Shown in pieces: positions 1 through 7,924 of a stretch of 32,243 nucleotides of DNA. The notes beneath the pieces were generated by a model. It saw nothing but the letters and a program-made list of their open reading frames with translations, did not search any database and had not been told where the DNA came from. Each line of letters starts with the position of its first letter. Position 1 is the first letter of the stretch. The stretch comes from Alphaproteobacteria bacterium (GTDB lineage Bacteria > Pseudomonadota > Alphaproteobacteria > RF32 > CAG-239), in assembly GCA_017470165.1 (NCBI GenBank), contig JAFUEX010000024.1, forward strand, positions 139,398 through 171,640, given 5' to 3'. Both the position numbers and the translations under genes were made by a program.

Positions 1-1
1 A

Positions 2-1003
2 GCGGTCGTCGAATTTTTGGACGGCCTCTTGGAGAATTTGCCGCAGGTTGGGAATGCCGCGGGCCAGTGCGGTCATCAGGTCGGTTTTGTCGGCAAAATA
101 GCGCAAGATGCTGTTTTGGCAGCGGTTTTCGAGATTGTTGACTTTTATTTGCAATTCGGCACGCACCGGTACGGCCATCTCAGCAGCGCCGGTGGGGGTG
201 GGCGCGCGTTTGTCGGCGACATAGTCGATGAGCATGGTGTCGGTTTCGTGACCGACCGCAGAAATTATCGGAATGTTTGAACTAAAGGCGGCACGGATGA
301 CACATTCTTCGTTGAAGGGCCACAAATCTTCCAAACTGCCGCCGCCGCGGGCTATTATCAACACATCGGGCAAAGGATAGGAAGAAATTTGGTCCAAACG
401 GTTAAAATTGCGGATGGCTTGAGCAATTTTGGGAGCAGCGCCATCGCCCTGAACCGGTGTGGGGATGAGCAAAATGCGGCTGGGAAAGCGGTCGCGGATG
501 CGGTGGATGATGTCACGTATGACCGCTCCGGAGGCAGAAGTTACCACCCCGATGGTTTGCGGAAGATAGGGAAGAGGTTTTTTGCGGGCAATATCAAACA
601 GGCCTTCGGCGGCAAATTGTTTTTTACGCTCTTCCAATAATTTCAATAAGGCGCCGGTGCCGGCGATTTCCATTTGGTCGATGATGAGCTGATAAGATGA
701 CTTGCCGGCAAAAGTGGTGATTTTGCCGGTGGCGATAACCTCCATTCCATCTTCGGGTTTGACAGTCAAGCGTGAGGCACTGCCGCGCCAAATAACGGCG
801 GAAAGAGCGGCGCTGTCGTCTTTCAGGGTGAGGTACCAATGTCCCGAATCCGCGCGTTTGGCGCCGAAAATTTCGCCTTTTACCCGCACAAAAGCAAAAC
901 CGGATTCAACCAGCGCTTTGATGCGGGCGGATATTTCGCTGACGCTGAGTTCGGGCGCTTGGGGAATCGGAGAGGCAGAATCGATGTTGAATAAATCTTC
1001 CAT
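2..1003 (-). CDS. xseA: Exodeoxyribonuclease VII large subunit XseA (3' end off the window)
   Basis: This is the large, catalytic subunit of exonuclease VII, which with XseB degrades single-stranded DNA into oligonucleotides during repair. About 334 residues are visible from the start codon and the frame is still open at the left edge; the family is usually 400-500 residues, so the C-terminal part is missing. The N terminus reads as an OB-fold nucleic-acid-binding domain (about residues 15-105, with GHWYLTLKD and VIWRGSA). It is followed by the catalytic-domain signatures GVVTSASGAVIRDI, ARGGGSLEDLWPFNEE and SAVGHETD. The ATG at 1003 directly precedes the conserved start and no clear Shine-Dalgarno sequence is seen. 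radC lies upstream on the same strand, about 90 bases away. Identity is near certain from these motifs. Confidence 0.95.
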   Translation of the reverse strand, partial: MEDLFNIDSASPIPQAPELSVSEISARIKALVESGFAFVRVKGEIFGAKRADSGHWYLTLKDDSAALSAVIWRGSASRLTVKPEDGMEVIATGKITTFAGKSSYQLIIDQMEIAGTGALLKLLEERKKQFAAEGLFDIARKKPLPYLPQTIGVVTSASGAVIRDIIHRIRDRFPSRILLIPTPVQGDGAAPKIAQAIRNFNRLDQISSYPLPDVLIIARGGGSLEDLWPFNEECVIRAAFSSNIPIISAVGHETDTMLIDYVADKRAPTPTGAAEMAVPVRAELQIKVNNLENRCQNSILRYFADKTDLMTALARGIPNLRQILQEAVQKFDDR

Positions 1004-1093
1004 TGAATTGCTGACGGTTAATTGACTACTGCTGAACGGGGATGAGTTTACACAATCAAAATTGATTTGTTAAGTCAAAAAAGGCGGTTGTTT

Positions 1094-1819
1094 TTAATTT
1101 TTGAAATTTTGGCGCAGTGCATCGATGATGTGATGCTCGGCAAAGGAAAAATAGTTGGTTTTGCCGATGATGATATGCTCTTGCAAATCAATATTGATAA
1201 GGCGGCAGGCTTCAAAAATTTGTTTGGTGATGAATTTGTCGGCATCGGAAGGAACGACATTGTCGGAGGGGTGGTTGTGGATGAGAATGACGGAGGAGGC
1301 TTTGTGTTTGAGTGCGCCGATGATGATATCGCGCGGGGAGATGCTGACACTGGTAAGCGAACCTTTTTGCAGCAGCTCATCGGCTAACAATTTAAGCTGA
1401 GAATCGAGATAAACGGCGCGGACTTCCTCAACATCTTCATAAGCCATTGAGGCACGGCAATATTCAATCAGTGAGGATGGGGTCAGCAGAGAGATTCCGT
1501 TGTCCTCGTACATATACTCGCGGCAGATTTTTTTGACTGAGGCAACAATGGCTCTGAACAGGACAAAAGTGCCGTCTTTAATCCAGTTAATTTGGGTGAG
1601 TTCATCCCGCGGAGCATAAATAACATTGGCGAAACTGCCGAATTTGCGCAAAAGCTCTTTGGCAATCGGTTTGACATCGCGGCGAGGAATGGACATCATC
1701 AACAGCAATTCCAACAGCTCGTAATCGGCAAAATCTTCGCCGTCGGTTTTGATAAACCTATCACGGACACGCTGACGATGTCCGGCGTTATCAAGGGCTT
1801 TTTGTTGGTCTGTGTCCAT
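1094..1819 (-). CDS. radC: RadC family JAB/MPN-domain protein
   Basis: A 241-residue member of the RadC (UPF0758) family. It has an N-terminal helix-hairpin-helix-like region (about 15-105, including HRQRVRDRF and YELLELLL) and a C-terminal JAB1/MPN metalloprotease-like domain. The domain carries the JAMM signature HNHPSD followed ten or so residues later by the SDAD segment, so the metal-binding residues are intact. The molecular role of RadC is not settled; the old DNA-repair assignment in E. coli was withdrawn, and plasmid relatives occur as anti-restriction-type genes. I start it at the ATG at 1819 (MDTDQQ), which has GGAG about ten bases upstream. An upstream in-frame extension would add an unlikely hydrophobic leader. 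Length and motifs are normal for the family. Confidence 0.93.
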   Translation of the reverse strand: MDTDQQKALDNAGHRQRVRDRFIKTDGEDFADYELLELLLMMSIPRRDVKPIAKELLRKFGSFANVIYAPRDELTQINWIKDGTFVLFRAIVASVKKICREYMYEDNGISLLTPSSLIEYCRASMAYEDVEEVRAVYLDSQLKLLADELLQKGSLTSVSISPRDIIIGALKHKASSVILIHNHPSDNVVPSDADKFITKQIFEACRLINIDLQEHIIIGKTNYFSFAEHHIIDALRQNFKN

Positions 1820-1941
1820 TAAGGGGAAACTCCAAATTGTAGTGTTGAATACAATTGTTAGTTGTAAGAGGGGTTTTAGCAAGAAATAATAATCAATAAT
1901 AAACAATTTTTTGCCTTGATATCGGGAAGGTGCAAATTGTC

Positions 1942-1970
1942 TTGATTTTTGTTTTCGGATTCCCTATATT
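1942..1970 (+). promoter_or_regulatory. Putative sigma-70-type promoter for the Bax-inhibitor-1 gene
   Basis: TTGATT at 1942-1947 is separated by exactly 17 bases from TATATT at 1965-1970. It lies 38 bases before the start codon of the downstream membrane protein gene. The match to consensus is good, but no transcript data are available. Confidence 0.6.
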
Positions 1971-2007
1971 TAAAACAGATAAACAACAATATTGTGAGGA
2001 TGTTAAA

Positions 2008-2727
2008 ATGCAAGACGAGATTTTGGAGAGAACGGGAGGCGAGGTTATTGACCAAGGACTGCGCGAGTATATGCAGAAAATTTACGGCTATATGGCGGGA
2101 GGTTTGTTGCTGACGGCTTTGTCGGCTTATTTGGTGCTCAATACGGCATTGTTTAATGTGTTTTTCAGCGTTTCGAATGAAGGGGTTGATTTGTCGGTTT
2201 GGGGCTGGGTAGCGCTGCTGGCGCCGTTTGTTTTGTTGATTTTTGCCAACCGAACTATTAACAACGGTACTAAAGGCCAAATGCAAATGATGTTTTGGAC
2301 ATTTGCGGCTTTGGAGGGCATCGGATTGGCGCCGATTTGTCTTTTGTACACCGGTGCTTCGTTGACGCGGGTGTTTTTGATTACGGCGTGTTCTTTCGGC
2401 GGATTGTGCTTGTGGGGATATACTACCAAGCGTGATTTGAGCGGAATGGGCGCCTTTTTGCGGATGGGTTTAATCGGATTGATTGTTGCGCTGATTGTAA
2501 ATCTGTTTATGCAAAGCTCGGCATTTGATTGGTGTTTATCGATTATCGGCGTGGGGATTTTTGGCGGCTTGACGGCGTATGATACCGCGATGTATCGCCA
2601 AGTTTATCATCCGGCTGATGACAGCGAGATGACAGCTAAGAAGGCTATCAGCGGTGCTTTGGCACTGTATTTGGACTTTTTGAATATGTTTTTATATTTG
2701 CTCAGATTGTTGGGTGATCGTCGCTAA
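2008..2727 (+). CDS. Bax inhibitor-1 (BI-1/YccA/YbhL) family membrane protein
   Basis: A 239-residue polytopic inner-membrane protein with about seven hydrophobic segments. It shows the family hallmarks: an N-terminal GLREYMQKIYGYMAGGL segment, the GLTAYDTAMYRQ region, and a C-terminal ALYLDFLNMFLYLLRLLG. Bacterial BI-1 proteins (TMBIM family) conduct or leak calcium in the studied example and associate with the membrane protease FtsH in E. coli (YccA). The substrate or partner here is unknown. The ATG at 2008 follows a GAGGA ribosome-binding site; an earlier in-frame start would add a non-conserved leader. Transcription probably starts from the 1942-1970 promoter and ends at the hairpin at 2750. 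It is convergent with the next gene and appears to be a single-gene unit. Confidence 0.92.
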   Translation: MQDEILERTGGEVIDQGLREYMQKIYGYMAGGLLLTALSAYLVLNTALFNVFFSVSNEGVDLSVWGWVALLAPFVLLIFANRTINNGTKGQMQMMFWTFAALEGIGLAPICLLYTGASLTRVFLITACSFGGLCLWGYTTKRDLSGMGAFLRMGLIGLIVALIVNLFMQSSAFDWCLSIIGVGIFGGLTAYDTAMYRQVYHPADDSEMTAKKAISGALALYLDFLNMFLYLLRLLGDRR

Positions 2728-2749
2728 GCAAGCGAAAGTTCGGATGAAT

Positions 2750-2787
2750 AAACGCGGTTTCTGCTGAAAACAGAGCCGCGTTTTATA
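2750..2787. terminator. Bidirectional intrinsic terminator
   Basis: Stem AAACGCGG at 2750-2757 pairs with CCGCGTTT at 2776-2783. It has further inner pairing (TCTG with CAGA), is followed by T residues on the plus strand, and is preceded by A residues that serve the minus strand. It lies between two convergent genes. Confidence 0.75.
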
Positions 2788-2809
2788 TATTATCGGGTGA
2801 AAGCAGGGG

Positions 2810-3874
2810 TTATTTTTCGCCAAAGATAACGATGGAATTGCCGCCAGAATTTTGTGCCTGACGCACTGAAGTTACAGTATGTTCAATCAATTTTTTGGCA
2901 GAAGAGGCATCGTTGGGGAACAGGCTTACGCCGATGGAATAGGCCAATTCGTGGCGGATGAAGTTGTCTTTGACGCCGGCGTCCAAAATTTCTTTGATGC
3001 GGTTGAGCATGACATTAACGTCAAATTCGCCGTTAAAGCCGTTGAGCAAAATCCAAAAATGGTATTTGAGCCCGATGGAGACGGTGACGGTTTTGGGCAG
3101 GTTGAAAACCAAATTGTCGGCAAGGCGCTTGATGACAACTTTGTCTAAGTTGAGGCGCTTGAAGTCGGGCAGATTGTTGATGTTGATGCCGACCACAGCA
3201 ACCGGTGAGGGGGTGGGTTTGGCGCGCTCAAGTAGAATTGCCATTTGCAAGCGGTCCTCAAACAGAAAGAAACTTGGCAGGCCGGTTTGGTCATCGTACA
3301 GCGAATTGCCGGCAAGGCGAGGCCGCGGGGCGATGCTTTCGCCCAAGAGGATAAAGGAAAAGTGCTCAATATCAGGCAGATAAATTGCACGGATGCTGAA
3401 AGGAATGACCTGCTTGGAGGCTGAGGAAAAGCGAATTTTCAGGCAACTGTGCGAGGTTAGAATTTCGCCGACATTTTCAGCCAACAGATTCCAATCATCA
3501 GGGTGAACAAGCTCTAAAAACGGTCGGCCGATTACGGTGCTCTCTTGTTCGATGGCTAAAAGTTTGCAGGCTTCGGTGTTGATATAAATCAATGCGTCAT
3601 CTTGGATAATGAACACCGGATAGTTGGCAGAAGCAAAGATAAAATTGGTGATGTCGGAGAGTTTGACGTCCATATCCGACCAAAATTCAGCAGAACGTGA
3701 TGCGGACGGGTGCGGGTGAGCAGACGCCGGCACAGGAGCTTGTTCCAGCGCGGAAAGGTCAATATTGTAGGCGGGAGCTTCAGTCAGCACAGCGCGGTCG
3801 GCAACCGTTGGCGATAAGGTGCTTTTATCGCCTTCGAGAAATGTGGTAAGGGTTTGTTTGTTTGTAGCTGCCAT
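2810..3874 (-). CDS. PAS plus degenerate GGDEF domain protein
   Basis: A 354-residue soluble protein. Residues 1-70 are low-complexity and probably disordered. A PAS domain follows at about 77-178 (FIIQDDALIYINTEACKLL, then LVHPDDW), and then a GGDEF-fold domain at about 190-353. That domain starts with the typical linker DDQTGLPSFFLFEDRL and ends with YSIGVSLFPND. At the position of the catalytic GGDEF loop the sequence is GLKYHFWILL (269-278), so the metal and GTP-binding loop is lost and no diguanylate cyclase activity is expected. It may instead bind a ligand or act as a protein-interaction module downstream of PAS sensing. The ATG at 3874 is the first Met and gives a full-length family-like N terminus. 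It is divergent from the pseudokinase gene at 4004 across about 130 AT-rich bases. Confidence 0.82.
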   Translation of the reverse strand: MAATNKQTLTTFLEGDKSTLSPTVADRAVLTEAPAYNIDLSALEQAPVPASAHPHPSASRSAEFWSDMDVKLSDITNFIFASANYPVFIIQDDALIYINTEACKLLAIEQESTVIGRPFLELVHPDDWNLLAENVGEILTSHSCLKIRFSSASKQVIPFSIRAIYLPDIEHFSFILLGESIAPRPRLAGNSLYDDQTGLPSFFLFEDRLQMAILLERAKPTPSPVAVVGININNLPDFKRLNLDKVVIKRLADNLVFNLPKTVTVSIGLKYHFWILLNGFNGEFDVNVMLNRIKEILDAGVKDNFIRHELAYSIGVSLFPNDASSAKKLIEHTVTSVRQAQNSGGNSIVIFGEK

Positions 3875-3934
3875 TTATTTTCCAAAGATTTTTGGATATT
3901 AGAATATATTTTTTGCAAACCTTTATGAAAAAAT

Positions 3935-3965
3935 TTGTATTTTATTAACAATATATTGTTATGAT
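3935..3965 (+). promoter_or_regulatory. AT-rich upstream region with a 14-base palindrome and possible promoter
   Basis: The perfect palindrome AACAATATATTGTT occupies 3947-3960. It sits between a poor -35-like TTGTAT (3935-3940) and a good -10-like TATGAT (3960-3965), with a long 19-base spacer. This is an operator-like arrangement ahead of the gene at 4004, with modest support. Confidence 0.35.
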
Positions 3966-4003
3966 GCGAATATGTTATTACTGTCATAAGGAAAGTTTGG
4001 GCA

Positions 4004-6085
4004 ATGAGCGACGAGCAGACAGACGAGAAAGAAACAGAAAATCCGCAAGCGGAAGCAGCAGCGGAGGTGCAGCCATCGGAAGCGGAAAGCAGACAAGAAG
4101 AGAGAAGAGAGCCGGTTGCAGCCGCAGGAAACACTGGCAACGAAAATGTTTTTTTGCTCAAAGAGAGATATGAAGTTGATTTGGGAGTGCGGCTGAGCGA
4201 ATATGATACTAATGGCGCCAAGGCTTATGCGGTTAAGGACAAAACCAATCCCAATAAAGAGCTGTTTGCTTTGGTGTGCGAAAAAGAGACGCCGCGGCTG
4301 TCGTATTTGCCGTATATGAAATCAATTGATTCGCCGAATATTTTAAAATTGGCCGAATATGGGCATATAACCATTAAAGATGCGGAAACAATAGCGCTGA
4401 TTTATAACAAGCCGACAGGACCGCGGGTGGATGTGTTTGATGAGGCGGCCGAGAAGATAACGCCGGAAGGGTTTAAGAGTTTGGTTTTGTCGTTGTTGTC
4501 GGCCTGCGAAGTGTTGAAGACTTTCGGCCTGACGCATCGGGCAATCAGATTGGATAATGTGTTTTTTAAGGATGCCTCGAAACAAGAGTTGGTGTTGGGC
4601 GATTGTTTGGCATCTTTTCCCTCGATGCATCAGCCGCCGGTGTATGAGACGATTGAGAATATATTGTGTCCGCCGCAGTCAAGAGGCAACGGGTCGATAG
4701 ATAATGATATTTATGCCTGTGCGGTGGTGTTGCTGGGGTTGGCACTGAACAGCAATATAACCAGCGAATTGTCGGCAAAAGAGCTGATTAAACAAAAGCT
4801 GAAAAATACTTCGTTCGGGTTCTTGGCCGGAAACGGCAAAATCCATAATCGGATTGCCTCGATTTTGCGCCTGATGCTGGATGACAATGCGGAGAAACGC
4901 TGTGATTATGCCACTATTGCCAATTATTTTGAGGGCAAGACAGTAAATTTGGCAACTTCGGACAGCTATGATCGCTCCAATAAGGCGCTGACGATTAACG
5001 GGGAAAAATGCTATACCCGCAAGAGCGCTGCTTTGGCGATTTTGAATAATCCGGATTTCGGGTTGGAAGTGATACAAAGCGGAAAATTGCTGGATTGGGT
5101 TAAAAACGGACTGGAAAACGAAAAACTGGCGAATAAACTTAATGCGATAATTTCGGCGGACAAAGAAAATCCTGACCGTAATTTGCTGATTGCCAAAGTG
5201 GTGATTTATTTGGACAGCTCGCTGCCGTTGAAATGCGGTGATTCGTATATTTTTCCGGAAGGTTTGGCCAAGACGATTTTTTATAATAAGAAAAACAATT
5301 TGTCGTTGACACCGCTGCAGAATTTGATTTCGACCGATGTGATTAAATTGTGGTATCAGGAACAATCGTCGATGCGCGCTCCGTCTAATGCCAGTGAATT
5401 TAAACTGTATATTTCGCGGCATGATATGGGGTATGGTTTTGAGCGGATAATGTATGATTTTGATGAGGATTTGCCGTGTATATCGCCTTTGCTGGGCAAG
5501 GCTTTTGTGAACAATACCTCAAGGTTGTTGGGGGCGCTGAATAATAATCGGGCGAATTTCGGAAATTTGCCGTTTGATAAGACGATTATTGCTTATTTGC
5601 GCTGCAAGATGGGTAAGAAAATTGACGGTATTATCATTGATGTGAATGCAAATCAGGATGCGATTAAAGTGGGAGCGGTTATTCGGCTGTATGCGACCAT
5701 TCAAAACAAACAAGGACCAGCACAGTTGGTGAACCTGACCCAATGGCTGGTGAAAGCGGCCAAGCCGGTGATACAGAGCTATCATAATATCAAATATCAG
5801 AAATATTTGGAACAGGAGTTGCTGAAGATTTCCAAAAGCGGCAAAATTATGGATATCGTGGATATTTTGGAAAATGAGGAAGCGCGGATGCGTGATAGAG
5901 CCGATTTTACCGAAGCGCTGAAGACGGTTAATTTCCTGAAGGCCGAAAAAAATAAAATTTTGAGCGGAGATAATCGTATTGATGAAGAGGCGCGGGATTT
6001 GGCGTTGCGGTTTTCTTCAATTCTGTCGGTTTTAACAATGTTGAGCACCTTTGTGTTCAGCATAATTTATTGGATGGTAAAATAA
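4004..6085 (+). CDS. Tail-anchored pseudokinase-like membrane protein
   Basis: A 693-residue protein. Residues 1-48 are Glu/Ala-rich and probably disordered. Residues about 55-290 have the plan of a Ser/Thr protein kinase: an N-lobe-like part; HRAIRLDNVFF at 178-188 where active kinases have HRDxKPxN; GDCLA at 199-203 where DFG would be; and DNDIYACAVVLLG at 233-245, matching the DxWSLG helix. The catalytic Asp of HRD is Ala and the DFG motif is absent, so phosphotransfer is unlikely. Residues about 330-660 are helical and not recognised. The C terminus is a single membrane helix (about 670-690) with almost nothing after it, suggesting a tail anchor with the kinase-like part in the cytoplasm. 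The stop TAA overlaps the next start (TAATG), so the two products are probably made together. Confidence 0.75.
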   Translation: MSDEQTDEKETENPQAEAAAEVQPSEAESRQEERREPVAAAGNTGNENVFLLKERYEVDLGVRLSEYDTNGAKAYAVKDKTNPNKELFALVCEKETPRLSYLPYMKSIDSPNILKLAEYGHITIKDAETIALIYNKPTGPRVDVFDEAAEKITPEGFKSLVLSLLSACEVLKTFGLTHRAIRLDNVFFKDASKQELVLGDCLASFPSMHQPPVYETIENILCPPQSRGNGSIDNDIYACAVVLLGLALNSNITSELSAKELIKQKLKNTSFGFLAGNGKIHNRIASILRLMLDDNAEKRCDYATIANYFEGKTVNLATSDSYDRSNKALTINGEKCYTRKSAALAILNNPDFGLEVIQSGKLLDWVKNGLENEKLANKLNAIISADKENPDRNLLIAKVVIYLDSSLPLKCGDSYIFPEGLAKTIFYNKKNNLSLTPLQNLISTDVIKLWYQEQSSMRAPSNASEFKLYISRHDMGYGFERIMYDFDEDLPCISPLLGKAFVNNTSRLLGALNNNRANFGNLPFDKTIIAYLRCKMGKKIDGIIIDVNANQDAIKVGAVIRLYATIQNKQGPAQLVNLTQWLVKAAKPVIQSYHNIKYQKYLEQELLKISKSGKIMDIVDILENEEARMRDRADFTEALKTVNFLKAEKNKILSGDNRIDEEARDLALRFSSILSVLTMLSTFVFSIIYWMVK

Positions 6086-6573
6086 TGAAAGCACCTGCCC
6101 CCATTAATGGAAAAAAGGCCAATAATAAGGCCGGTTTCTCAAAGCTGAATTCTTTGCAGAAGTTTTTGATTTTTATGTGCCTGATGATTGTGGCATTTAC
6201 GGCGCTGCCGATTGTGGTGGTGCTGTTTATCGGATTGCTGCCGACTTTGACGGTGGTGGTGACCGATACCAAAAATATTAATAAGATTACTACCATCGGT
6301 TGTTTGAATATCTCGGGGATGATGGTGTGTGCGAAAAGTTTGTTTCAACAGCAGACCTCGGGGATGCCGTTTTCGATTTCGGAGAATATTCCCAACATTA
6401 TCATAATGCTGTCGGCGGCGGCTTTGGGAGTATTTTTGTTTTATGTGCTGCCGGATTTGTTTTCGATGATTTTTAAGAACTCGGCACAGCATCGGCTGAA
6501 GGTGATTAATAATAAACTTAACAAGCTGGCAGAAAACTGGAGCAATATCTTGTCGGACGACAAGGAAAACTAG
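6085..6573 (+). CDS. Two-helix membrane protein coupled to the pseudokinase
   Basis: A 162-residue protein of unknown family. Residues 1-25 are basic. One hydrophobic stretch runs from about 31 to 60 (IFMCLMIVAFTALPIVVVLF) and a second lies at about 110-140. Between them is a roughly 45-residue loop with a Cys pair (GCLNIS and MVCAK) that would be periplasmic if both termini are cytoplasmic. The C terminus is a charged helix. The ATG at 6085 shares one base with the preceding TAA stop. A TTG 15 bases earlier is in frame but less likely. The overlap implies coupled translation and a shared role with the pseudokinase. The last four bases overlap the rluD stop region on the opposite strand. No function can be assigned. 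Confidence 0.68.
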   Translation: MKAPAPINGKKANNKAGFSKLNSLQKFLIFMCLMIVAFTALPIVVVLFIGLLPTLTVVVTDTKNINKITTIGCLNISGMMVCAKSLFQQQTSGMPFSISENIPNIIIMLSAAALGVFLFYVLPDLFSMIFKNSAQHRLKVINNKLNKLAENWSNILSDDKEN

Positions 6574-7544
6574 AGGCTGAGCAATGCCTGCTCAAGCTGA
6601 GCCAAATCAGCGGGCAGGTCGGAGGAAAACAGCATTTTTTCATGAGTGGCAGGGTGGATAAAACCCAAGGTTTGGGCATGAAGAGCTTGCCGCGGAAAGT
6701 GGTTAATGTAGTCGAGGGCCTCTGCAGGAGCACCTTTTAGCGTGATTTTTTGCGATTTGGTATAAACTTGGTCGCCTAAAAGATGGTGGCCGAGCGATGA
6801 GAGGTGGACACGAATTTGGTGGGTGCGGCCGGTTTCGAGGTTGCATTTGATTTTGGAGGCCGCACCGTGATAGTCGGAGACTACCTGATAGTGAGTTACG
6901 GCGTGTTTGCCGCCATGGGCAAGGACGGCCATTTTTTTGCGGTCGCGCGGACTGCGGCCGATTTGACCGGAGACAACCCCGCAAGCAGGAGACGGGCACC
7001 CGTGACAAAAGGCATAATAAGTGCGCTCAATGGAATGTTCGGCAAACTGCTCGCATAAAAAGCGGTGAGTGGTATCATTTTTGGCAACCACCAGCAGGCC
7101 GGAGGTGTCTTTGTCGATGCGGTGGACGATGCCGGGGCGTTTGATGCCACCGATGCCGGAAAGGCCGTCGCACCAATAGAGCAGAGCATTGACCAAAGTG
7201 CGGTCGGGGGCGCCGGCGGCCGGATGAACTACCATGCCGGCAGGTTTGTTGACCACGACGATATCGGCATCCTGATAGACGATATCAAGCGGGATGTTTT
7301 GCGGGAGGGGCTCGGCAGGCTCGGCCTCGGGCAAGGTCAGAATGTAGGATTCGCCCGATTTAATTTTGTAGGAATTGTCGATGATGGTGATGTCGTCGCA
7401 CAAAACATTGCCCAACTCAATAATGCGCTGGATTTGCGAGCGGGAAATAAAGGGAAAACTCTCGGCCAAAAATTTGTCAATTCGTTTGCCCTTAAAATCT
7501 TTGTTAACTATTGGTGTGGTATAAATATTGTCAGCGTCGGACAT
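6570..7544 (-). CDS. rluD: RluA/RluD family 23S rRNA pseudouridine synthase
   Basis: A 324-residue pseudouridine synthase. An N-terminal S4 RNA-binding domain (about 15-70, KRIDKFLAESFPFISRSQIQ) precedes a catalytic domain with the signature HRIDKDTSGLLVVAKN, whose Asp is the catalytic residue. Later come the GRTHQIRVHLSSLGHHLLGD block and the C-terminal LHAQTLGFIHPAT block. RluD-type enzymes isomerise uridines in helix 69 of 23S rRNA. Domain order and length fit RluD better than the S4-less RluA, but the exact target cannot be proven here. I start at the ATG at 7544 (MSDADN) rather than the upstream extension. It diverges from the small membrane protein at 7631, an arrangement known from other alphaproteobacteria. 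Confidence 0.9.
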   Translation of the reverse strand: MSDADNIYTTPIVNKDFKGKRIDKFLAESFPFISRSQIQRIIELGNVLCDDITIIDNSYKIKSGESYILTLPEAEPAEPLPQNIPLDIVYQDADIVVVNKPAGMVVHPAAGAPDRTLVNALLYWCDGLSGIGGIKRPGIVHRIDKDTSGLLVVAKNDTTHRFLCEQFAEHSIERTYYAFCHGCPSPACGVVSGQIGRSPRDRKKMAVLAHGGKHAVTHYQVVSDYHGAASKIKCNLETGRTHQIRVHLSSLGHHLLGDQVYTKSQKITLKGAPAEALDYINHFPRQALHAQTLGFIHPATHEKMLFSSDLPADLAQLEQALLSL

Positions 7545-7558
7545 CTTTGCCTTTGGGG

Positions 7559-7588
7559 TTGTATTATGGATTAAGATGCAGGTATAAT
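7559..7588 (+). promoter_or_regulatory. Putative promoter for the DUF6476-like gene
   Basis: TTGTAT at 7559-7564 and a perfect TATAAT at 7583-7588 are separated by 18 bases. They lie about 43 bases upstream of the ATG at 7631. Confidence 0.55.
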
Positions 7589-7630
7589 AAAACAAAATTG
7601 AAAACTTGCAAGAGAGGTTTTGTAAATAAA

Positions 7631-7915
7631 ATGAAACTGCGGTTGGTGAAATTATTGGTGTTGGTGCTTAGTTTGGCTATTGTGGCCGGAATGGTGATGT
7701 TGGCGCAGCTTTTGTACCAAAAAAGTGCAGGAGTGAAGAAAACAGAGCCGATGACGGCAATTAATTTGGAGCAGCCCAAAGGCAGTTATATCGCAGACTA
7801 TAAAGCGGCAGATGATTATTGGCACTTGCATATTAAGGGCGGCGGAATGGCCGAGAGAGTGATAGTGGTGGACGCTAAAAGCAAGACAATAGCTGCGGTG
7901 ATAAGTGTGAGATAG
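7631..7915 (+). CDS. Small single-pass membrane protein, DUF6476-like
   Basis: A 94-residue protein with one N-terminal membrane helix (about 5-30, VKLLVLVLSLAIVAGMVMLA). A short extracytoplasmic domain follows, ending in VIVVDAKSKTIAAVISV, which reads as a small beta meander. Length, topology and position divergent from an RluA-family synthase match the alphaproteobacterial DUF6476 family, whose function is unknown. The family call is from memory of that arrangement and is not confirmed by alignment. The ATG at 7631 is chosen because it starts right before the membrane helix and has GAGAGG about 13 bases upstream. The following acidic gene begins only nine bases after its stop, so the two are likely co-transcribed. 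Confidence 0.72.
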   Translation: MKLRLVKLLVLVLSLAIVAGMVMLAQLLYQKSAGVKKTEPMTAINLEQPKGSYIADYKAADDYWHLHIKGGGMAERVIVVDAKSKTIAAVISVR

Positions 7916-7924
7916 GAGAGATAA

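Noticed and set aside
1930..2007. Longer N terminus for the Bax-inhibitor-1 gene
   Set aside because: It would include the promoter -10 element, and the ribosome-binding site GAGGA lies before the later ATG at 2008.
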